The notes under the pieces: generated by a model
What the model saw: the letters and a program-made list of their open reading frames with translations, nothing else
The model's database searches: none
Told to the model about the DNA's origin: nothing
Program-made: the position numbers and the translations under genes
DNA from: Actinomycetota bacterium
Lineage (GTDB): Bacteria; Actinomycetota; Actinomycetes; S36-B12; UBA5976
DNA: 6,406 bases
Reading direction: 5' to 3'
NCBI GenBank assembly: GCA_947491175.1
Contig: CANLIF010000074.1
Coordinates: 1 to 6,406, forward strand
Part shown: in pieces, positions 1-4,631 of the stretch
Numbering within the stretch: position 1 is the stretch's first letter
Layout: every line of letters starts with the position of its first letter

Positions 1-44
1 GGGATGGGCAAACAAGTTCGACATCTCATAAGTCTAATTAAACC

Positions 45-61
45 CAGAGGTTTCGCCTCTG
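45..61 (-). terminator. Possible terminator hairpin downstream of tRNA-Gly
   Basis: A perfect 6-bp inverted repeat (CAGAGG at 45-50, CCTCTG at 56-61) closes a 5-base loop. Read on the minus strand, the hairpin is followed by GGTTTAATT, which is moderately U-rich; read on the plus strand it has no U tract. It therefore best fits a terminator for the tRNA-Gly transcript, about 77 bases past the tRNA 3' end. The stem is short and the U tract imperfect, so this is tentative. The rest of bases 1-137 shows no supportable gene. Confidence 0.4.
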
Positions 62-111
62 TGATTCTGAAAAATCTTGGAGCGATGAAAAGGATACTGT
101 TCGGCCCTCGC

Positions 112-126
112 CCGCGGAATTCGCGG
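112..126 (-). other. Small GC-rich hairpin just 3' of tRNA-Gly
   Basis: CCGCG (112-116) and CGCGG (122-126) pair perfectly around a 5-base loop. The hairpin lies 12 bases past the 3' end of the minus-strand tRNA-Gly. It has no U tract in either direction, so it looks more like a structured 3' trailer that could affect tRNA 3'-end processing than a terminator. The role is inferred; only the inverted repeat is seen. Confidence 0.35.
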
Positions 127-137
127 ATCCTTATACG

Positions 138-208
138 AGCGGGTGACCGGGATCGAACCGGCATGGCCAGCTTGGAAGGCTGGGGCTCTACCATTGAGCT
201 ACACCCGC
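138..208 (-). tRNA. tRNA-Gly, anticodon UCC
   Basis: The minus strand folds as a complete 71-nt cloverleaf. The acceptor stem is GCGGGTG (208-202) with CACCCGC (145-139). The anticodon stem is CCAGC/GCTGG around the loop CTTCCAA, giving anticodon TCC, which reads GGA and, by wobble, GGG. The T-arm carries GGTTCGATCC. The discriminator base is U73, the usual identity base of bacterial tRNA-Gly. CCA is not encoded (the next bases are CGT), so CCA must be added by the nucleotidyltransferase, as is common in actinobacteria. The gene is divergent from the neighbouring tRNA-Pro. Confidence 0.96.
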
Positions 209-232
209 GAGGCCAATCTTTCAATTGGACAG

Positions 233-262
233 ATTTAGAGTATCTCATAATTTCTACTACAA
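233..262 (-). promoter_or_regulatory. Candidate promoter for tRNA-Gly
   Basis: Read on the minus strand, a TTGTAG -35-like hexamer (262-257; 3 of 6 consensus bases) lies 18 bases from a CTAAAT -10-like hexamer (238-233). Initiation would fall near 226, leaving a leader of about 18 bases before the tRNA. Neither hexamer is strong. The main support is position: the tRNA needs a promoter within a 68-base divergent spacer. A CCAAT/ATTGG inverted repeat (213-217 and 224-228) lies in the predicted leader. Confidence 0.3.
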
Positions 263-263
263 T
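234..263 (+). promoter_or_regulatory. Candidate promoter for tRNA-Pro
   Basis: TTTAGA (234-239; 4 of 6 bases of TTGACA) is separated by 18 bases from TACAAT (258-263; 5 of 6 bases of TATAAT). Initiation would fall near 270, giving a leader of about 7 bases before the mature tRNA 5' end at 277. A second possible -10, CATAAT (246-251), lies upstream, but its best -35 (TTGGACA, 225-231) is only 14-15 bases away, shorter than ideal. The elements overlap those proposed for tRNA-Gly on the other strand. Confidence 0.45.
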
Positions 264-276
264 CGAACAGCAAGAT

Positions 277-349
277 CGGGGCGTAGCGTAGTGGCTAGCG
301 CGCCTGCTTTGGGAGCAGGAGACCGAGAGTTCGAGTCTCTCCGCCCCGA
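277..349 (+). tRNA. tRNA-Pro, anticodon UGG
   Basis: This is a complete cloverleaf of 73 nt. The acceptor stem CGGGGCG (277-283) pairs with CGCCCCG (342-348), and the discriminator is A349. The anticodon stem CCTGC/GCAGG (303-307 and 315-319) encloses TTTGGGA, giving anticodon TGG, which reads CCA and other proline codons by wobble. The T-stem GAGAG (325-329) pairs with CTCTC (337-341) around TTCGAGT. CCA is not encoded (CTC follows). The gene lies about 86 bases upstream of tig and is separated from it by a strong hairpin. Confidence 0.96.
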
Positions 350-357
350 CTCGTAGT

Positions 358-394
358 TGTGGAGTCCGCCTTATTAATTTGGGCGGGCTCTACA
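358..394 (+). terminator. Terminator-like hairpin after tRNA-Pro
   Basis: Bases 358-370 pair with 382-394 in a 13-bp stem containing two G-U pairs, around an 11-base AT-rich loop. It begins 9 bases after the mature tRNA-Pro 3' end and ends about 40 bases before the tig start. No U run follows, but U-poor terminators are common in actinobacteria. It is the natural end of the tRNA-Pro transcript, although some readthrough into tig is possible because I find no convincing promoter in the 395-435 interval. Confidence 0.6.
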
Positions 395-435
395 CATCTA
401 ACGCCACATAAATACGCCTAATAACTAGGAGAGTC

Positions 436-1770
436 GTGAAGAGCGCCGTAGAAAACATTTCCCCGTCACGCATCAAGATCACAATCGAGATGCCGTTTGC
501 AGACCTGCAGCCATCTTTGGATTCTGCATATGCGCGCATTAGCACCCAGGTGAACATTCCAGGATTTAGAAAAGGCAAAATCCCAACTCGGATCATTGAT
601 CAGCGCGTTGGTAGAGCAGTAGTGCTCGAAGAAGCCGTCAACGATGCAATCCCATCTGGGCTGGCACAAGCAATGATTGAAAACAAGATCGTTCAACTCG
701 GTCGTCCAGAAGTTGATGTAACAACACTTGATGAAGAGACTGGATTAATTTTTACGGCTGAACTTGATATCCGACCTGAATTTGAGCTACCTAAGTTTGA
801 TTTACTAAAGGTCGTTGTTGATGACGCTGAAGTAACTGTGGATCAGGTTGAAGAACAACTAACGGGTCTTCGTGGCCGCTTCGGCGCCTTAAAAGATGTA
901 ACCCGCGCGGCCAAAGATGGCGACGTGCTCTTAGTTGATCTAAGTGGCGATCATGACGGTCAAGTTGTTGAAGAGTTAGCTGCTACCGCATTTAGTTATG
1001 AACTTGGTTCTGATGACATGGTTCCAGGATTTGACGATGCAGTTCGCGGCGCAAAGGCCGACGAAGTCCGTCACTTCCTATTCACACCATCCGCTGGTCA
1101 GTGGAGCGGCAAGGGCATCACTGTTGAAGTAAATGTCAAAGCAGTTCGGGAACGCGAATTACCAGATGCAGATGATGAATTTGCCCAGCTGGCAAGTGAA
1201 TTCGACACCATTGGCGAACTGCGTGAAGACGTTCGCACTCGACTTGGCCGAGTCCGCTTAATCGAGCAGGCTTACCAGGCTCGTGACTTGACGCATGATG
1301 CACTTATGGAAGCTGTGAAGATTGATCTTCCGGATCGCACGATTCAGGATGAAATTGATGCACACTTCGAAGATGGCCATGGCGACGAGGCTCACAAAGC
1401 AGAGTTTGAAACGAACACTAGAAGTGGAATGAAGTCCCGCATAGTTCTGGACAAAATCGCTGAAGTCGAAGACTTGCAAGTCAACGATGCTGAACTTTCG
1501 CAGTGGTTGATGCAAGAAGCACAGCGCTACAACATGGCTCCAGATCAGTTTGCTGACCAATTGGTCCAGTCCGGACAAGTGCAAGGCGCAGTTTCTGAAG
1601 TTCGACGCGCAAAGGCACTAGCTCACGTGCTAGAAAATGTCACGGTCATTGACAAATCTGGTAACAAAATTGATCTTGATTCAGTACTTCGTGGCGATGA
1701 ATCCGATGCAGACTTTGACGCCGAGTTCGACGCCAGCTCAGATGAGGAAAACTTCGAGGCTGACGAATAG
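436..1770 (+). CDS. tig: Trigger factor (ribosome-associated chaperone and peptidyl-prolyl isomerase)
   Basis: Trigger factor docks at the ribosome exit tunnel and shields and folds nascent cytosolic proteins. The 444-residue product is normal length for the family. Residues 1-115 are the ribosome-binding domain with the signature loop GFRKGK at 43-48 followed by IP; GDVLLVDL (162-169) and the YELGSDDMVPGFDDA segment (188-202) belong to the FKBP-like isomerase domain (about 155-240); the remainder is the helical chaperone domain. The last 20-25 residues form a very acidic Asp/Glu-rich tail. The GTG start at 436 is supported by AGGAG at 427-431 (spacing 4, slightly tight) and by the canonical MKSAVE N-terminus of actinobacterial homologues. 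The stop TAG (1768-1770) lies inside the first copy of a 41-bp tandem repeat. It is the first gene of the tig-clpP1-clpP2-clpX block, which couples nascent-chain folding to proteolysis. Confidence 0.98.
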   Translation: MKSAVENISPSRIKITIEMPFADLQPSLDSAYARISTQVNIPGFRKGKIPTRIIDQRVGRAVVLEEAVNDAIPSGLAQAMIENKIVQLGRPEVDVTTLDEETGLIFTAELDIRPEFELPKFDLLKVVVDDAEVTVDQVEEQLTGLRGRFGALKDVTRAAKDGDVLLVDLSGDHDGQVVEELAATAFSYELGSDDMVPGFDDAVRGAKADEVRHFLFTPSAGQWSGKGITVEVNVKAVRERELPDADDEFAQLASEFDTIGELREDVRTRLGRVRLIEQAYQARDLTHDALMEAVKIDLPDRTIQDEIDAHFEDGHGDEAHKAEFETNTRSGMKSRIVLDKIAEVEDLQVNDAELSQWLMQEAQRYNMAPDQFADQLVQSGQVQGAVSEVRRAKALAHVLENVTVIDKSGNKIDLDSVLRGDESDADFDAEFDASSDEENFEADE

Positions 1771-1863
1771 TCAGTCTCGAAGCGAGTAAACACCGCGAGG
1801 CTGACGAATAGTCAGTCTCGAAGCGAGTAAACACCGCGAGGCTGACGAATAGTCAGGCTCGAA
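1755..1863 (+). repeat. 41-bp tandem repeat, 2.7 copies, overlapping the tig stop codon
   Basis: Copy 1 (1755-1795) and copy 2 (1796-1836) are identical over 41 bases. Copy 3 (1837-1863) matches the first 27 bases with one change (T to G at 1857) and then diverges. Copy 1 begins within the final codons of tig and contains its TAG stop. Each unit contains an inverted repeat around a GAATA loop: in copy 1 bases 1753-1764 pair with 1770-1781 (12 bp, one G-U), copy 2 gives 10 bp (1796-1820), and copy 3 has a G-G mismatch at the equivalent pair (1837-1861). No U tract follows any hairpin. Because 41 is not a multiple of three, the copies do not extend a repeated peptide. The array could be a tandem-duplicated tig 3' hairpin acting in termination or mRNA protection; that function is inferred. 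Confidence 0.95.
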
Positions 1864-1884
1864 CCCTCGTATCAATAGGTATCT

Positions 1885-1902
1885 ACAACGCTTGGAGCGA
1901 AC
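1885..1902 (+). promoter_or_regulatory. Probable ClgR operator upstream of clpP1P2
   Basis: The 18 bases match the corynebacterial ClgR consensus as I recall it (WNNWCGCYNANRGCGWWS) at every constrained position but one, where G replaces A. The reverse strand reads GTTCGC, five bases, GCG, which is the streptomycete form of the motif as I recall it. ClgR is the actinobacterial activator of clp genes and is itself a Clp substrate, so the site suggests induction of clpP1P2 when protease capacity is short. The box ends 74 bases before the clpP1 start. No clear -10 element was found between the box and the gene. Confidence 0.65.
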
Positions 1903-1915
1903 ATGCCCATGTCGC
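1897..1915. promoter_or_regulatory. Dyad adjoining the ClgR-like box
   Basis: ACATG (1901-1905) and CATGT (1908-1912) form a perfect inverted repeat with a 2-base centre. Flanking GCGA (1897-1900) and TCGC (1912-1915) can extend it, with one unpaired base. It overlaps the right half of the ClgR-like box. It may be a second protein-binding site or a chance palindrome; I do not recognise it as the operator of a named regulator. Confidence 0.3.
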
Positions 1916-1944
1916 CCCTGCCAATGTCAGGTCCACCCCTTAGT

Positions 1945-1962
1945 GTTTAGTTGTTACTAAAC
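1945..1962 (+). other. Hairpin just upstream of the clpP1 ribosome binding site
   Basis: GTTTAG (1945-1950) and CTAAAC (1957-1962) pair perfectly around a 6-base loop. The hairpin ends 4 bases before the AGGAG at 1967-1971. It leaves the ribosome binding site unpaired but could present it or influence mRNA stability. The stem is AT-rich and only moderately stable, so the functional case is weak. The remainder of the 206-base tig-clpP1 spacer holds the tandem repeat and the ClgR-like box. Confidence 0.35.
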
Positions 1963-1976
1963 CTTTAGGAGTATTT

Positions 1977-2612
1977 GTGAGCGGCATCGAGGTACCGGGA
2001 TTAACACTTCCGGAAGCACGCACCCCGTCCCCATCAGGTCAGCAATTTGGCGATTCGGTTTACCAGCGCCTTTTACAAGATCGCATTATCTTTATGGGAA
2101 CTCAAGTTGCAGATGAAATGGCAAATGCCATCTGTGCCCAGATCTTGCTGCTTGCTGCAGACGATCAGGAAAAAGACATATTCCTTTACATAAACTCTCC
2201 AGGTGGATCAATTAGCGCTGGTATGGCCATTTATGACACCATGCAATTCGTAAAGAATGATGTTGCAACCGTTGCTATGGGTCTTGCCGCATCGATGGGT
2301 CAGTTCCTACTTTGCGCTGGTGCTGCTGGCAAGCGCTACTCGTTGCCACACGCTCGCATCATGATGCATCAACCTTCCGGTGGCATTGGTGGCACGGCTG
2401 CTGACATCAAGATCCAAGCGGAACAAATGAAATTTACTAAGGCAAAAATGGCTGAGCTAATTGCTGAGCACACTGGCCAAACAGTGGAAACGGTTACCGA
2501 AGATTCAGATCGTGATCGTTGGTTCACTGCAGAAGAAGCAAAAGACTATGGTTTCGTCGATCACGTTGTGCGCAGTGCGCGCGATGTGGCTGGCGAAGGC
2601 GGAACGGCATAA
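1977..2612 (+). CDS. clpP1: ATP-dependent Clp protease proteolytic subunit, ClpP1
   Basis: This serine peptidase subunit cleaves proteins that ClpX (or ClpC) unfolds into its barrel chamber in the cytosol. The 211-residue product has the complete ClpP core: YINSPGG (71-77), nucleophile Ser106 in GLAASMG, His131 in MMHQP, and Asp180 in DRDRWF. The triad spacing (25 and 49 residues) equals that of E. coli ClpP. The GTG start is supported by AGGAG at 1967-1971 with 5 bases of spacing. The first 20 or so residues before the conserved core may include a propeptide removed on maturation. clpP2 follows after 12 bases, so the two are surely co-transcribed; in mycobacteria the two paralogues form stacked unlike rings, and the same is inferred here. 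A probable ClgR operator lies upstream. Confidence 0.97.
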   Translation: MSGIEVPGLTLPEARTPSPSGQQFGDSVYQRLLQDRIIFMGTQVADEMANAICAQILLLAADDQEKDIFLYINSPGGSISAGMAIYDTMQFVKNDVATVAMGLAASMGQFLLCAGAAGKRYSLPHARIMMHQPSGGIGGTAADIKIQAEQMKFTKAKMAELIAEHTGQTVETVTEDSDRDRWFTAEEAKDYGFVDHVVRSARDVAGEGGTA

Positions 2613-2624
2613 GGGGAGACTCAC

Positions 2625-3242
2625 ATGGATTATTCACCACAATCGCGATACATTCTCCCGAACTATATTGAGCGCACTCCGCAAGGTATTCGCGAGTACA
2701 ACCCTTACGGAAAGCTTTTCGAAGAGCGCATTGTTTTCTTGGGCGTCCAGATCGATGACGCGTCTGCCGATGACGTAATGGCACAACTACTTGTTCTCGA
2801 GTCCCTTGACCCTGAGCGCGACATTCAGATGTACATCAACTCACCGGGTGGTTCTTACACTGCGATGACTGCAATTTATGACACCATGCAGTTCGTTAAG
2901 TGCAACGTTCAGACCGTATGTCTTGGACAGGCTGCATCGGCTGCATCAGTTTTACTTGCAGCTGGAACACCAGGTAAGCGCTTTGCATTGCCACATGCTC
3001 GAGTTTTGATTCACCAGCCTTACACCGAAGGTGGTGGCCAAGGTTCTGACATCGAAATTCAGGCTAATGAAATTTTGCGTATGCGTGATGAAATGGAAGG
3101 CATCTTCTCTCATCACACTGGACGATCAATTGAAGAGATTCGTCTTGACATGGATCGCGACAAAATTCTTACCGCGCCACAGGCCAAGGAGTACGGCATC
3201 ATCGATCAGGTGCTAACTTCACGGGTTCCACTTAACAAATAG
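2625..3242 (+). CDS. clpP2: ATP-dependent Clp protease proteolytic subunit, ClpP2
   Basis: This is the second ClpP paralogue, expected to pair with ClpP1 in a mixed tetradecamer and to form one of the surfaces docked by the unfoldase. The 205-residue product has YINSPGG (70-76), nucleophile Ser105 in GQAASAAS, His130 in LIHQP and Asp179 in DRDKIL, so it is catalytically intact. It differs from ClpP1 around the active-site serine (SAAS instead of SMGQ) and at the N-terminus (MDYSPQSRYILPNYIE), which matches the typical ClpP2 type. The ATG start has GGGGAG at 2613-2618 six bases upstream. A 17-base stretch (2874-2890) is identical to clpP1 (2229-2245) and codes for the conserved IYDTM segment. 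The 104-base gap to clpX contains a hairpin, so coupling to clpX is only partial by inference. Confidence 0.97.
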   Translation: MDYSPQSRYILPNYIERTPQGIREYNPYGKLFEERIVFLGVQIDDASADDVMAQLLVLESLDPERDIQMYINSPGGSYTAMTAIYDTMQFVKCNVQTVCLGQAASAASVLLAAGTPGKRFALPHARVLIHQPYTEGGGQGSDIEIQANEILRMRDEMEGIFSHHTGRSIEEIRLDMDRDKILTAPQAKEYGIIDQVLTSRVPLNK

Positions 3243-3245
3243 CAC

Positions 3246-3271
3246 TTTTCTGGGCGTGTACGCCAAGAGAA
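3246..3271 (+). other. Hairpin between clpP2 and clpX
   Basis: Bases 3246-3251 pair with 3266-3271 (one G-U), then after one G-A mismatch 3253-3256 pair with 3261-3264 around a TGTA loop, giving ten pairs in all. It starts 4 bases after the clpP2 stop. No U tract follows, so it would be a weak intrinsic terminator at best. Partial termination or a processing site that sets clpP1P2 against clpX levels are both possible. Only the fold potential is seen. Confidence 0.45.
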
Positions 3272-3293
3272 ACCGCTGAATTCAAGGTACTTT
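3265..3293 (+). promoter_or_regulatory. Weak candidate promoter for clpX
   Basis: TACTTT (3288-3293) fits the TAnnnT form of actinobacterial -10 elements, and AAGAGA (3265-3270; 3 of 6 bases) stands 17 bases upstream. The -35 overlaps the 3' arm of the preceding hairpin. The case rests mainly on clpX having a 104-base leader, unlike the 12-base clpP1-clpP2 gap. Treat as a hypothesis. Confidence 0.22.
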
Positions 3294-3333
3294 AGTAAGA
3301 CGCTCGAAGTATCTGTCCACACTTATTCCCCCG

Positions 3334-3338
3334 GGAGG
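3334..3338 (+). promoter_or_regulatory. Ribosome binding site that fixes the clpX start
   Basis: GGAGG at 3334-3338 lies 8 bases before the ATG at 3347. An in-frame GTG at 3338-3340 overlaps this sequence and has no upstream site of its own, so it is very unlikely to be the start. Confidence 0.85.
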
Positions 3339-3346
3339 TGACCACT

Positions 3347-4627
3347 ATGGCTCGTATCGGCGAAAGTGGCGACCTGTTGAAGTGTTCGTTCTGCGGCAAG
3401 AGCCAAAAGCAAGTCAAGAAATTGATTGCTGGCCCTGCAGTTTATATCTGTGACGAATGCATTGACTTGTGCAATGAAATCATCGAAGAAGAATTGGGCG
3501 AGTCAGTAAACCTGGGTTGGGATGAACTTCCAAAGCCCCGCGAGATTTACGCCTTCCTTGACCAGTACGTGATCGGTCAAGAAGTGGCAAAGAAGTCACT
3601 TTCCGTTGCGGTCTACAACCACTACAAGCGAGTTCAGGCTGGCGCCAATGAATCTTCTCGCGAAGAAGGCGTTGAACTAGCTAAGTCAAACATTTTGCTA
3701 TTGGGTCCAACTGGATCTGGCAAGACCCTTTTGGCCCAAACTTTGGCACGCATGCTTAATGTGCCGTTCGCAATTGCGGATGCCACTGCATTGACCGAAG
3801 CTGGATACGTGGGCGAAGACGTTGAAAACATTTTGCTTAAGTTGATTCAGGCCGCTGACTATGACGTCAAAAAAGCTGAAACTGGAATTATCTACATCGA
3901 CGAAATCGACAAGGTTGCCCGCAAGAGCGAAAACCCATCGATCACTCGCGATGTATCCGGTGAAGGTGTCCAGCAGGCGCTGCTAAAGATTCTTGAAGGC
4001 ACAACTGCTTCGGTGCCACCACAAGGTGGACGTAAGCATCCGCATCAAGAATTTATTCAAATTGATACCAGCAACGTGCTCTTTATTGTTGGTGGCGCAT
4101 TTGCAGGTTTGGATCAAATCATTCGCCAGCGCGTAGGTAAAAAAGCGCTTGGCTTCACTGCGAACATTGAACAAGAAGAAGTAAACGAACAAGACATCTT
4201 CTCGCAGGTAATGCCTGAAGACATGTTGAAGTTTGGCATGATTCCAGAATTCATCGGACGTCTTCCAGTGTTTACTTCAGTTGCCCAGCTCGATAAAGAG
4301 GCTTTGGTTGCAGTGCTAACTGAACCAAAGAATGCATTGGTTCGCCAATACCAAAAACTCTTTGATCTAGATGGCGTTGAACTTGAATTCACACCAGATG
4401 CTCTTGAGGCAGTTGCTGAGCAAGCAATTCTTCGCGGCACTGGTGCTCGTGGACTTCGCGCAATCATGGAAGAAGTCTTACTTTCGGTTATGTATGACAT
4501 TCCTAGCCGTGAGGACATCGCTCGCGTCGTAATCAACGGTGAAGTTGTGGCTAAGCACGTAACTCCAACCCTAGTTCCGCGTGAAGCACCTGTTGCAAAG
4601 CGAATTCCAAAGGAAAAGACAGCTTAA
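3347..4627 (+). CDS. clpX: ATP-dependent Clp protease ATP-binding subunit ClpX
   Basis: ClpX is a hexameric AAA+ unfoldase that recognises tagged substrates, unfolds them and threads them into ClpP in the cytosol. From ATG 3347 the product is 426 residues, a normal length. The N-terminal zinc-binding domain has CSFC (Cys13, Cys16) and CDEC (Cys35, Cys38). Walker A is GPTGSGKT (120-127), pore-1 loop GYVG (153-156), Walker B IIYIDEID (181-188), RKH pore loop 229-231, arginine finger Arg305 in EFIGRLP, and sensor-2 GAR with Arg368. The ClpP-docking tripeptide is LGF (268-270) rather than the E. coli IGF, a conservative change I recall from other actinobacteria. An in-frame GTG nine bases upstream overlaps the ribosome binding site and is rejected as the start; the MARIG N-terminus is typical of actinobacterial ClpX. 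It converges on valS with a 4-base gap. Confidence 0.98.
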   Translation: MARIGESGDLLKCSFCGKSQKQVKKLIAGPAVYICDECIDLCNEIIEEELGESVNLGWDELPKPREIYAFLDQYVIGQEVAKKSLSVAVYNHYKRVQAGANESSREEGVELAKSNILLLGPTGSGKTLLAQTLARMLNVPFAIADATALTEAGYVGEDVENILLKLIQAADYDVKKAETGIIYIDEIDKVARKSENPSITRDVSGEGVQQALLKILEGTTASVPPQGGRKHPHQEFIQIDTSNVLFIVGGAFAGLDQIIRQRVGKKALGFTANIEQEEVNEQDIFSQVMPEDMLKFGMIPEFIGRLPVFTSVAQLDKEALVAVLTEPKNALVRQYQKLFDLDGVELEFTPDALEAVAEQAILRGTGARGLRAIMEEVLLSVMYDIPSREDIARVVINGEVVAKHVTPTLVPREAPVAKRIPKEKTA

Positions 4628-4631
4628 GTAA

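Noticed and set aside
4..291. Plus-strand open frame of 95 codons at the left end
   Set aside because: It runs through the antisense of tRNA-Gly and into the start of tRNA-Pro and has no recognisable protein features.
395..435. Dedicated tig promoter
   Set aside because: AT-rich stretches such as CATAAA and TAATAA are present, but no -35 stands at a workable distance; I could not support a specific promoter.
1771..1830. Stop-codon readthrough extending trigger factor through the repeats
   Set aside because: Readthrough would add only 19 residues before TAA at 1828-1830. The 41-base period changes the frame, so the added peptide is not repetitive or family-like.
1755..1863. CRISPR array
   Set aside because: The repeats are direct and contiguous with a 41-base period, have no unique spacers, and start inside a coding sequence.
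3338..3346. GTG start giving ClpX three extra residues
   Set aside because: The GTG overlaps GGAGG, which is the ribosome binding site for the ATG at 3347, and family proteins begin MARIG.
4114..4536. Minus-strand open frame of 140 codons inside clpX
   Set aside because: It is antisense to highly conserved ClpX coding sequence, has a serine-rich shadow composition, and shows no domain of its own.
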